A stretch of DNA of 12,746 nt from Pseudomonadota bacterium (lineage in GTDB: Bacteria > Pseudomonadota > Gammaproteobacteria > Xanthomonadales > Xanthomonadaceae), in NCBI GenBank assembly GCA_023425225.1, contig JAFADB010000362.1, positions 1-12,746 on the forward strand, in the 5' to 3' direction. The notes below the pieces were generated by a model, which was not told the origin of the DNA, ran no database searches, and saw nothing but the letters and a program-made list of their open reading frames with translations. Positions 1-6,968 of the stretch are shown here, piece by piece. How positions within the stretch are numbered: the stretch's first letter is position 1; each line of letters opens with the position of its first letter. The position numbers and the translations under genes are program-made.

Positions 1-759
1 CGCCAGGCCCTCGACCACCGCGGTCTTGCCCACGCCCGCCTCGCCGGTGAGGATCGGGTTGTTCTGGCGTCGGCGCATGAGGATGTCGATGACCTGGCGG
101 ATCTCGCCGTCGCGGCCGATCACCGGGTCGATCTGGCCATCGCGGGCGCGCTGGGTGAGGTTGCTGGTGAACTGGTCCAGCGCCGGCGTCTTCGACAGCC
201 CGCCCTGCACCGGCGCCTGCTTTGACGCCCCGTCGATGGGCGCCTCGCCGCCGCCGGCATCGGCGAAGCGCAGGCTCTGCGCCGCTTCCTGCGACCCCTC
301 GGTGAGCCTGGCGAAGTCGTGCTTGAGCTCGTCGAGCTTGAGCTTCACGAACAGCTTGGAACCGCGATACGCCAGCTGCGACAGGTCTGGATCGGTCAAC
401 AGCGCCAGCAGCAGGTGGCCGCTACGGATGCGCGTGGTCTGCGAGTCGAGCGAGGCGATCAGCCAGGCATGCTCGAACAGCCGCGGCAGATGCTGCGAGA
501 ACACCGGGGTGCGGCTGTTGCCGGTCTTGAAGCGCTCCACCTCGTTGCCCAGGTCGCGCTCGAGCGACTCGGGCGGGATGCCACTGCGCTTGAGGATGAG
601 CACGAAGTCGCTGCCCGGCTGCTCCAGCAGCGCCAGGAACAGGTGCTCCAGGTCCACTTCGTAGTTGCCGCGCGCCATGCACAGATTGGCCGCGCGCTCG
701 GCCGCCTGCCGGCAGGTGTCGTCGAGCTTGCTGATCAGGGTCTTGAGGTTGATGCTCAT
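1..759 (-). CDS. tssH: TssH (ClpV) AAA+ ATPase, N-terminal part, cut by window edge
   Basis: This is the T6SS ATPase that disassembles contracted TssB/TssC sheaths so the subunits can be reused in the cytoplasm. The first 253 residues are visible and the frame is still open at position 1. Residues about 10-150 form a Clp-N-type double repeat, starting MSINLKTLISKLDDTCRQA. A linker follows at about 155-205. The first nucleotide-binding domain then begins (DPVIGRDGEIRQVIDILMRR), with a Walker A motif GEAGVGKT at 239-246. Known family members bind the N-terminal helix of TssC through the Clp-N domain. The ATG at 759 is chosen because the Clp-N homology begins right there. An AAGGAG lies at 774-779, with 14 nt between it and the ATG, which is rather far. 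An in-frame TTG at 771 would be too close to it. The gene lies 52 nt after tssG in the same operon. Similarity to housekeeping ClpB is expected, but the context makes it TssH. Confidence 0.95.
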   Translation of the reverse strand, partial: MSINLKTLISKLDDTCRQAAERAANLCMARGNYEVDLEHLFLALLEQPGSDFVLILKRSGIPPESLERDLGNEVERFKTGNSRTPVFSQHLPRLFEHAWLIASLDSQTTRIRSGHLLLALLTDPDLSQLAYRGSKLFVKLKLDELKHDFARLTEGSQEAAQSLRFADAGGGEAPIDGASKQAPVQGGLSKTPALDQFTSNLTQRARDGQIDPVIGRDGEIRQVIDILMRRRQNNPILTGEAGVGKTAVVEGLA

Positions 760-811
760 GCGGGAATGCAATGCTCCTTGCGTGGTCGGCGGCGGCGGGT
801 GCCGAGGCATT

Positions 812-1903
812 TCAGTGGATCGTGCGCAGGTGGTAGGTCGTGTCCTCGCGCGGATGCCGCTGCGGGCGCGAACACAGGTAGCTGTCCCAGCCCAGGCGCG
901 GGCCCGTGGCGGCCGTCATGCGCATGGCCGGGACATCGGCCGGGTTCAATGCCAGCCGGACTTCGTATTCGAGCCCGGCGCCGGTCAACAGCCCCAGCCA
1001 TTTCGCCAGTGCCTGCGCCGCAGCCGATCCCGGCAGGAAGTCGTCGAAGGCCTGCCGTGCCAGCGGCCCGATGCGCAGGCGCAGGCGCAGGTCGCGCTGC
1101 CAGATCCGCTCGCCTGCCAGTGCGCTCCTGCCCAGCTGCGCGTTCGCCATTCCCAGCCGCGTCCTTTGTTCAGGCGGCACCCGGTACCAGGCACCGACGA
1201 ACTGCTCCACCTGGACCCGCACGCGAAAGTAATCGGACAGAACCCTGCGCAGCACGGCCGCCGATACCGGCCGTTGCCGGATGGCACCGGCGTAATAGGC
1301 CACCGCCTGGTCGAACACGTCGCCACGGCCATCCACCAAAGCGTCGTGCGAGGCGGGCGAGCCCAGCCCGGCCAGCGACATCACTAACGGCATGAAGCGT
1401 TCGCGCCGGTCCAGTTCGTACTGCAGCGCCAGCCGATGCTTCTTCCAGGCGGCGTAATGCAGGGCCACCGCACGTGTGGAGAACATGTCCAGGAACGCAC
1501 GTGCGGCGCGATCGCGCCCGTACAGCTCACGCTCGCCGAGGGTCTCGGTGTAGTGCAACGGCAAGGCGCCGGCCACGCCCAGCAACCCCATGAAATGCGC
1601 CGTCAGCTGCACCTGTCCCAGTGCGCCGTCGTCGATGGCCTGGATCAACGCGGCCGGATTCTGCAGCGCCTCGCCATCGCGGGAGGCGACCGTGGCTTCC
1701 GCATCGAGCTCGGTGGCCGGGAATGCCAGCGACAGCGAGTTGCGAAAGCGCACCGACAACGCGATGGCGTCGGGCTGGCGTCCGTCCTGCCGCCGGAACA
1801 GCCGCTCGAGAATCCTCATCGCCTGGAAGAACTGGAAGCGATGCGGCTCCTCGAACAGCTGCTGGGCTAGGCCAGGATCGATTCGCCGCTTCGTGGCGGG
1901 CAC
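812..1903 (-). CDS. tssG: TssG, T6SS baseplate protein
   Basis: TssG is a baseplate wedge protein that assembles with TssE, TssF and TssK at the cytoplasmic face of the membrane complex. The 363-residue product has the family N-terminus, PHRFQFFQAMRILERLF at about residues 19-35 (compare the family's 'RFdFFQa.RlLe'). Its C-terminus carries GPRLGWDSYLCS, matching the typical LGW ending. Length is slightly above the usual 330-350 residues. The start is a GTG at 1903, supported by AAGGAG at 1912-1917 with an 8-nt spacer. No ATG lies nearby before the conserved N-terminal motif, and the open frame upstream reads through tssF. The gene therefore overlaps the tssF 3' end by 37 nt and its ribosome-binding site lies inside tssF, which suggests translational coupling and matched baseplate stoichiometry. 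Confidence 0.93.
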   Translation of the reverse strand: MPATKRRIDPGLAQQLFEEPHRFQFFQAMRILERLFRRQDGRQPDAIALSVRFRNSLSLAFPATELDAEATVASRDGEALQNPAALIQAIDDGALGQVQLTAHFMGLLGVAGALPLHYTETLGERELYGRDRAARAFLDMFSTRAVALHYAAWKKHRLALQYELDRRERFMPLVMSLAGLGSPASHDALVDGRGDVFDQAVAYYAGAIRQRPVSAAVLRRVLSDYFRVRVQVEQFVGAWYRVPPEQRTRLGMANAQLGRSALAGERIWQRDLRLRLRIGPLARQAFDDFLPGSAAAQALAKWLGLLTGAGLEYEVRLALNPADVPAMRMTAATGPRLGWDSYLCSRPQRHPREDTTYHLRTIH

Positions 1904-3699
1904 CTGACGATCTCCTTTCCGGTCTGGCTGGAGAGCAGCACCAGCCGGGTGAAACTGTTGGCATGCACGTACAGGCCGAAGAAGCGGTCCATCACGTGGG
2001 CGAAGGTGGCCACGCCTGTGCCGACGAAGTGGCTTTCGGCAACCGTCATGCGGATCTCCAGGCCGCGGGCGAGCGAACCGAAGCGCTCGCCCGACAACCA
2101 TGTCGTGACCGCCTCGGATTCCAGCCCGACGATGCCCTCGATCTGGCGCGAGGTCACGCCACTGTCGCCGGTCTCGTACAGCCGCAGCATTTCCTTGAGT
2201 GCCTGCAGCCCGTTGTGCGCGAGCGAAAGCTGGTTGAGCGACAGGTGCGATATCAGCCGCCATTGCGCGCCACGCCCCTGGCGGAAGCGGACCGGGCGGC
2301 TGGGCTTGCGCAGCAGGCGGATCGCCCGGGCCGGCGAGCCACCCTCGATCGAGAGGTCGCCGGTGGCCGCGCCGTAGGGCAGCTGGGTCGGCAGGTCGCG
2401 ATTGCTGCAGGTCAGCGCGACGCTCACCACATCGGTCTTCGGCAGCGTCGGCTCGAACTCCAGGTCGACGAACGCCATTTCGACTTCATGCCCGGGGCTG
2501 TGGCGGGCGATGTCCTCGTCGCGGCGGGCGGTCCAGTACTGACCCGTGCGCTCCGGGTCCTCGCCGTGCTGCAGCGAATAGAAGGGGCGGAATTCCTGGA
2601 TCGACTCCCCTTGCGGCGATTGGCGGATGCGATGCACCGAATCGATGGAGTGGATCTCGTAGGCGAAGGCGCGACGCGCGTCGGCGACCAGCGGATAGCT
2701 CGACTGGCGATGGGTGACCCGGATCGGTTCGCCCTGCTGCGGGAAGAGATTGACCACCGGCGTGCAGCCCAGGCGGATGTTGTCCCGGCCCAGTTCTTCC
2801 AGCACCCGACTGACCCCGTGATCGTCCGATGCCGCACGCAGCACCAGGTGCAGCGTGAAACGGCGCGCAGCCCCGGCGATCAGCGGAGGGAGCGCCAGAT
2901 CGAAGAAGCCGAACTTCTCCGGATAGGCAAAGTATTCGGTCAGCAGCAGGTACGCCGGATGCGAACGCGACGGGAAGTCGATCAGCGCCTCGCCTTCGCA
3001 GAAGCCGGCCTGCGTCAGCGGAGCGGTTGCCAGCGCGCGCCAGCGGCCGCTGCCGTCGGCCTCGACATAGGCGGCCTTCACCTCGAGCGCCAGCGCATCG
3101 CGCATGGCAGCGCAGAACGAGGGCTCGCCATCGACGAAGAATCGCAGCGATTGGCCCAGTTGCTCCAGCGAAACCTGATCCGACAGCAGCTCGAAGTCCA
3201 GCGAGATCTGCGCTCCGCATCCGGGCGGCAGCACCACCGCCAGCGGCGTCTCGGCCACTGCACGGTACATCGCCGCACGCACCGCCAGCGGGGTCAGGAC
3301 CACATCGTAGGCTGTTCGGAAACGGCAATTGACGCCACGGATTGGGCGCGACTGCAGCGGGGTTCCCCGCGCGATGCGCACCGGTCCGCTCAGCTTCGAC
3401 GCGGCCGGCCCCAGATCGAAATGTGCGATGGAGCACGAGGGAAACGGCCGCAGATAGTGCGGATAGAGCACATCGAGCAGGGCATCGGTGAATTCGGGAT
3501 AGTCGTCCTCGATGCGCTTGGAGATGCGCGCGCCCAGCAGCGCGAAGGCCTCGATCAGGCGCTCGACATGCGGATCCTGGCTGCCGTCGGCCGAGAGCTG
3601 CAGACGGCTGGCGATCTTGGGGTAGCGCTCGGCGAACTCGCGGCCGTAGCGGCGCAGGTAGGCCAGTTCGCGCTCGTAGTGGGGCAGCAGGTCCTGCAT
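1867..3699 (-). CDS. tssF: TssF, T6SS baseplate protein
   Basis: TssF is the largest baseplate wedge subunit (610 residues, usual family size about 580-630) and docks the sheath-tube onto the TssJLM membrane complex. The N-terminus MQDLLPHYERELAYLRRYG is the family signature. It continues FAERYPKIASRL (about 21-32), DPHVERLIEAFA (about 42-53) and DDYPEFTDALLDVLYPHYL (about 64-82), ending in the conserved RPFPS. The start at 3699 is the ATG that begins this signature; the open frame upstream encodes unrelated sequence overlapping tssE. The tssE stop and the tssF ATG are separated by one nucleotide (TGA-G-ATG) and no good ribosome-binding site precedes it, so translation is probably coupled to tssE termination. 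The 3' end overlaps tssG by 37 nt. Confidence 0.95.
   Translation of the reverse strand: MQDLLPHYERELAYLRRYGREFAERYPKIASRLQLSADGSQDPHVERLIEAFALLGARISKRIEDDYPEFTDALLDVLYPHYLRPFPSCSIAHFDLGPAASKLSGPVRIARGTPLQSRPIRGVNCRFRTAYDVVLTPLAVRAAMYRAVAETPLAVVLPPGCGAQISLDFELLSDQVSLEQLGQSLRFFVDGEPSFCAAMRDALALEVKAAYVEADGSGRWRALATAPLTQAGFCEGEALIDFPSRSHPAYLLLTEYFAYPEKFGFFDLALPPLIAGAARRFTLHLVLRAASDDHGVSRVLEELGRDNIRLGCTPVVNLFPQQGEPIRVTHRQSSYPLVADARRAFAYEIHSIDSVHRIRQSPQGESIQEFRPFYSLQHGEDPERTGQYWTARRDEDIARHSPGHEVEMAFVDLEFEPTLPKTDVVSVALTCSNRDLPTQLPYGAATGDLSIEGGSPARAIRLLRKPSRPVRFRQGRGAQWRLISHLSLNQLSLAHNGLQALKEMLRLYETGDSGVTSRQIEGIVGLESEAVTTWLSGERFGSLARGLEIRMTVAESHFVGTGVATFAHVMDRFFGLYVHANSFTRLVLLSSQTGKEIVRCPPRSGESILA
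1912..1917 (-). promoter_or_regulatory. Ribosome-binding site of tssG, inside tssF
   Basis: On the minus strand this reads AAGGAG, 8 nt before the GTG at 1903. It lies within the last codons of tssF. It decides the tssG start, because the upstream in-frame ATG and GTG codons sit deep inside tssF without a comparable site. Confidence 0.7.
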
Positions 3700-3700
3700 C

Positions 3701-4186
3701 TCAGGCGGCGACCTGCCTGCGCAGGCGGCTGACCTGGTACTGCAGCGTCGAGGGCTGCAGCAGGGCATCGAAGCTCACCGGCTCGCGCGCCTGTTCCACA
3801 TCCAGTACCGCGTGGATGCAGAAGTGCAGCCCACCACCGGGCTGCTGGCCGTTCTCGAGCATGACCTGCACGTTGCGCAGCCGTTTCTCGTGGCGGCCGA
3901 TGGCCTGTTCCAGCGACTGGCAGATGCGCGCGCGGTCGTGGCCGTTGGCCAGGCTCAACGCCGAGAAATCGTCCAGACCGTAGGTCATCAGCGACTGGCG
4001 GCACTCGGGAAAGGCGGCAAGCGTGGTGGCGCTGAAGGCCGACCGGGTATTGAGCAGACCTTCCAGATCGCGCGCGACCGACTCCTTGAACTGTTCCAGC
4101 GACACGGCGCCGACCAGTCCCGATGCCGCGGACCGGGGTGCATCGTCGAACAGCTTTTCCAGCAGGCTTGGCTCGAGTCCTTTCAT
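3701..4186 (-). CDS. tssE: TssE, gp25-like baseplate protein
   Basis: TssE resembles the phage T4 gp25 baseplate wedge protein, which nucleates sheath assembly. The 161-residue length is typical. The family core SVARDLEGLLNTRSAF lies at about residues 36-51, followed by SLMTYGLDDFSAL at about 65-77. The gp25 family usually has a Glu-Pro-Arg-Leu motif near the sheath contact; here the equivalent appears to be EKRL at 100-103 (HEKRLRNVQV), with Pro replaced by Lys. The ATG at 4186 is preferred because AAGGA lies 5 nt upstream (4192-4196). An in-frame ATG at 4237 would add 17 residues but has no clear ribosome-binding site and would approach the hairpin downstream of hcp. The gene follows hcp after a 104-nt gap and precedes tssF by 1 nt. 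Confidence 0.92.
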   Translation of the reverse strand: MKGLEPSLLEKLFDDAPRSAASGLVGAVSLEQFKESVARDLEGLLNTRSAFSATTLAAFPECRQSLMTYGLDDFSALSLANGHDRARICQSLEQAIGRHEKRLRNVQVMLENGQQPGGGLHFCIHAVLDVEQAREPVSFDALLQPSTLQYQVSRLRRQVAA

Positions 4187-4254
4187 CGCGGTCCTTGTAG
4201 GTCGTTCGCGGCCCAGCGGCGGCGCGTCCGTTTCCATGGACGCCTGGTTGCAGA

Positions 4255-4280
4255 TGCGATGGCGCCGTGGCGCCATCGCA
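4255..4280 (-). repeat. Perfect 12-bp inverted repeat (hairpin) just downstream of hcp
   Basis: Arms at 4255-4266 (TGCGATGGCGCC) and 4269-4280 (GGCGCCATCGCA) are exact reverse complements separated by 2 nt. In the transcript this makes a very stable GC-rich stem beginning 10 nt after the hcp stop codon. No U-run follows on the minus strand (the next bases are TCTGCAACC), so it is not a standard intrinsic terminator. The likeliest role is 3'-end protection or partial attenuation that raises hcp mRNA relative to tssE-H. A protein-binding palindrome is an alternative. Confidence 0.75.
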
Positions 4281-4290
4281 CGCGTCCACC

Positions 4291-4788
4291 TCAGACGGTG
4301 TAGTTCGGGATGTTCTTGGTGGCGCTCCACTGAGCCACCGCCTTGCCCCCGATGCCACCTTCCGGCTTCTGCTGATTGTAGGTCCACTTGATGGCGCCGA
4401 AGCTCAACTGGACCACTTCCTGCGGCATCCCGTCCTCGTCGACCGTGGTGGTCACGCGGTGGACGAGCACGTTCAGCAGCTCGATCTGGTAGTAGCTGAT
4501 CGCGTTGCCGTCCTTGTCGGCACGCATGAACTCGACGCGGGCCTTGGGGAACGTGGTCCCGTTGGCGCAGGCCTGGCTCAACGCGGTGCTGGCCAGGTCG
4601 ATCGACTTGACCACCTCGATCGGCGACAGATTCACCCGCGCGGCGGTCTGGCCGCCGGTCGTGGAGGCCGTGGCCGAACGCGGCTGGAGTACGTCCTGGG
4701 TGAACGATTTGATCTCGATCCAGTCCTTGTGCTTGTCGTCGTGCGACTCGCCCTTGATGGTATCGATGGTCAGGAAAGCGTGCTGCAT
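4291..4788 (-). CDS. hcp: Hcp (TssD), T6SS inner tube protein
   Basis: Hcp forms hexameric rings that stack into the tube inside the TssB/C sheath. The tube is expelled on firing and can carry effectors in its lumen. The 165-residue protein has the characteristic start MQHAFLTIDTIKGESHDDKH, with HKDWIEIKSF following, and the C-terminal signature QLSFGAIKWTYNQQ. No extra C-terminal domain is present, so it is a structural Hcp and not a fused effector. Start at 4788: AGGAG lies 7 nt upstream. Unlike the other sheath-operon genes, hcp has sizeable non-coding gaps on both sides (138 nt before, 104 nt after), each containing a hairpin. This may serve separate control or higher abundance of a protein needed in many copies. 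Confidence 0.97.
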   Translation of the reverse strand: MQHAFLTIDTIKGESHDDKHKDWIEIKSFTQDVLQPRSATASTTGGQTAARVNLSPIEVVKSIDLASTALSQACANGTTFPKARVEFMRADKDGNAISYYQIELLNVLVHRVTTTVDEDGMPQEVVQLSFGAIKWTYNQQKPEGGIGGKAVAQWSATKNIPNYTV

Positions 4789-4825
4789 ATCTGGTCTCCT
4801 AAGTTCCGTTCTTCCGTGAGAAATC

Positions 4826-4846
4826 GGGGCCGGTTTCCCGGCGCCC
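4826..4846 (-). repeat. Hairpin in the tssC-hcp gap (hcp leader)
   Basis: On the minus strand the sequence reads GGG-C-GCCGG-GAAA-CCGGC-CCC: a 5-bp stem with a GNRA-type GAAA tetraloop, extended by three G-C pairs across one bulged C. It lies about 38 nt before the hcp start codon and is followed by GATTTCTC, which is too short a U-tract for a convincing terminator. It may act as an mRNA-stabilising or processing element at the 5' end of an hcp transcript. It is inferred from sequence complementarity only. Confidence 0.5.
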
Positions 4847-4926
4847 TTACGTGCTTGTGCTGATGGATTCGCGTCAACTGCAACCACCGGGATCTCCGTC
4901 CCTTGACGCTTGGCAACAACAAAACG

Positions 4927-6423
4927 CTACGACTTGTTGGCGGCGGCCGGCAGTTCGGCGACCAGTCGCAACGAGACAGACAGCTCATCGAGCTGGAAAT
5001 GCGGCCTGATGAAGGCCACCGCGCGGTAGACACCGGGCTTGCCCGGCACCTCCGAAACTTGCACCGACGCCTCCCTGAGCGGGTACTGCGCCTTGGCTTC
5101 CTGGCTGGCGTTGTCGTCGAGCAGCACGTACTGCGCGATCCAGCGGTTGAGGAAGTCCTCGACATTGCGCACCGAGGCGAAGCTGCCGATCTTCTCGCGC
5201 ATCATCGCCTTCAGGTAATGGGCGATGCGCGAGACGGCGAAGATGTACTGCAGCTGCGCCGACAGGATGGCGTTGGCATTGGCCGAGTCGGTGTTGTATT
5301 TCTTCGGCTTCTGCGCGGACTGGGCGCCGAAGAACGCCGCATAGTCGGTGTTCTTGCAATGGACCAGCGGGATGAAGCCCAGGTCGCTGAGTTCCTTTTC
5401 GCGGCGGTCGGTGATCGCCACCTCGGTCGGGCACTTGAGCGCCACCTCGCCATCGTCGGTGCGGAAGGTATGCGTCGGCAGGTCCTCGACCAGGCCACCG
5501 CCCTCCACGCCACGGATCGCCGCGCACCAGCCGTAGTCCTCGAACGCGCTGGTCAGCCGGGCCGCCATCGCGTAAGCGGTGTTGCACCACAGGTAGCGTC
5601 CATGGTCCCTGGCATCGACCTCCTCGACGAAGTTGAAGCCCTCGACCGTGGTGCCATCCTTGGGGTTGTACGGCAGGCGCCCGAGAAAGCGCGGCATGGT
5701 CAGGCCGACATAGCGGCTGTCCTCGCTGTCGCGGAACGACTTCCACTTCGCGTACTCGACGGTGTCGAAGACCTTGGCCAGGTCGCGCGGCTTGCCCAGT
5801 TCGGTGAAGCTCTCCAGGCCGAACATGTCCTCGGAGGCGGCCGAGATGAAAGGCGCGTGCGAGGCGGCGGCCACATGCGACATCTGCTCGATGAAGTACA
5901 TGTCCTCCGGCTGCCGACCCACGTAGTAGTCGCCGACCAGCGCACCGAACGGGGCGCCGCCGAAGGTGCCGAATTCCTCCTCGTAGACCTTCTTGAACAG
6001 CGCGCTCTGGTCGAAGTCGATGGCCGACTTGAAGTCGCGCACCAGGTCCTTCTTCGGCGAGTTGAAGACCTTGATCTTCAGCGTGGCGCCCGTGGAGGTC
6101 TGCTCGCACAGGTAATGCAGGCCGCGCCAGCTGCTCTCCAGCTGCTGGAACTGCGGCGCGTGCATCACCTCGCTCAGCTGCTCGGAGATGATCCGGTCCA
6201 GCTCGGCGATGCGCGCATCGAGGGTGAGGTTGAGGTTGTCGGAGACCACGACCGTGCCCTCCATCACCTCCTTGGCCAGCTCGGCGATCAGGTCCTTGGC
6301 GCGCCGGTGCTCACTCTCGGACTTGGCGACCTTGCTCTGCTCGACGATCTGGTCGAGCAACCCCGGGTGTTCGCGGACCGCGGTGGCGGTATCGCCCGCG
6401 GCATTTGCGGCTTCTGCTGCCAT
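4927..6423 (-). CDS. tssC: TssC (VipB), large T6SS sheath subunit
   Basis: TssC pairs with TssB to build the contractile sheath around the Hcp tube. The 498-residue protein has the normal family length. The N-terminal helix HPGLLDQIVEQSKVA (about 19-33) corresponds to the region that ClpV is known to recognise on contracted sheaths. Conserved sheath-core segments include SSWRGLHYLCEQT (about 97-109), FGALVGDYYVG, HAPFISAASEDMFGLESF and FLGRLPYN. The C-terminal part has IAHYLKAMMREKIGSF and RPHFQLDELSVSLRLVAELP. Start at 6423: AGGAGG lies 6 nt upstream, inside the tssB 3' end, and the tssB stop is separated by only one nucleotide. This arrangement fits coupled 1:1 synthesis of the two sheath subunits. 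Confidence 0.97.
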   Translation of the reverse strand: MAAEAANAAGDTATAVREHPGLLDQIVEQSKVAKSESEHRRAKDLIAELAKEVMEGTVVVSDNLNLTLDARIAELDRIISEQLSEVMHAPQFQQLESSWRGLHYLCEQTSTGATLKIKVFNSPKKDLVRDFKSAIDFDQSALFKKVYEEEFGTFGGAPFGALVGDYYVGRQPEDMYFIEQMSHVAAASHAPFISAASEDMFGLESFTELGKPRDLAKVFDTVEYAKWKSFRDSEDSRYVGLTMPRFLGRLPYNPKDGTTVEGFNFVEEVDARDHGRYLWCNTAYAMAARLTSAFEDYGWCAAIRGVEGGGLVEDLPTHTFRTDDGEVALKCPTEVAITDRREKELSDLGFIPLVHCKNTDYAAFFGAQSAQKPKKYNTDSANANAILSAQLQYIFAVSRIAHYLKAMMREKIGSFASVRNVEDFLNRWIAQYVLLDDNASQEAKAQYPLREASVQVSEVPGKPGVYRAVAFIRPHFQLDELSVSLRLVAELPAAANKS

Positions 6424-6424
6424 G

Positions 6425-6928
6425 TCAGTCCTCCTGGGTTTCCTGCCCGAGCTGCTTGAGCCGCTCGGTACTGTTGAGCACGTCGGTCAACAGGTCCTCG
6501 AGCTTCTCGTTGCCGGCCAGCTTGTTGCGCAGGTCGGCCAGCTTGGTGCGCGATTCGAGCAGCTTGCGCAGCGGCTCGACCTGCTGCACCACCGCCTCGG
6601 GGCGGAAGTCCTCGATCGAGTTGAACTTCAGTTCGACGGCGAATTCGCCACCCTCGTCGCTGATCCTGTTGGCCACGCGGTAGACCGCACGCGGCGCCAT
6701 GCCTTCCATGACTTCGTCGAAGTTGTCCAGGTCGACATTGACGAAGCGGCGATCCTTGACCTTGGCCAGCGGCTGTTCCGGATTGCCGCTGAAATCGCCG
6801 AGCACGCCCACCACGAACGGCAGTTCCTTCTGCTCGATGGCGTCGCCCTTCTCCACGTCATAGGTCAGTTGCACGCGCGGCGGCCTGACCTTCTGCAACC
6901 GCTTCTGGATGCTGTCCTTCTTGCCCAT
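6425..6928 (-). CDS. tssB: TssB (VipA), small T6SS sheath subunit
   Basis: TssB is the small sheath subunit that forms heterodimers with TssC. The 167-residue length is typical. The signature MGKKDSIQKRLQKVRPPRVQ is followed by LPFVVGVLGDFSG (about 36-48) and the conserved block DRRFVNVDLDNFDEVM (about 59-74). ELKFNSIEDFRPEAVV (about 98-113) and a charged helical C-terminus follow. Start at 6928: AAGGAG lies 7 nt upstream. The gene comes 40 nt after the TPR lipoprotein gene and 1 nt before tssC. Confidence 0.97.
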   Translation of the reverse strand: MGKKDSIQKRLQKVRPPRVQLTYDVEKGDAIEQKELPFVVGVLGDFSGNPEQPLAKVKDRRFVNVDLDNFDEVMEGMAPRAVYRVANRISDEGGEFAVELKFNSIEDFRPEAVVQQVEPLRKLLESRTKLADLRNKLAGNEKLEDLLTDVLNSTERLKQLGQETQED

Positions 6929-6968
6929 TGCTCTGCTCCTTAGAAAGGCGGTGGATCCGATTCGGCGA

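Noticed and set aside
1903..2263. Longer tssG beginning at 2263
   Set aside because: The extra 120 codons overlap tssF and show no TssG-like sequence. The GTG at 1903 has a strong ribosome-binding site and starts just before the family motif.
1621..3732. 703-codon open frame on the plus strand opposite tssF
   Set aside because: It is antisense to a clearly conserved gene. Its Arg/Gln/Leu-rich composition is what GC-rich codon bias produces on the complementary strand, and no domain or ribosome-binding site is visible.
4903..6459. 518-codon open frame on the plus strand opposite tssC
   Set aside because: Same cause: the complement of a GC-rich conserved gene with no recognisable protein motif.
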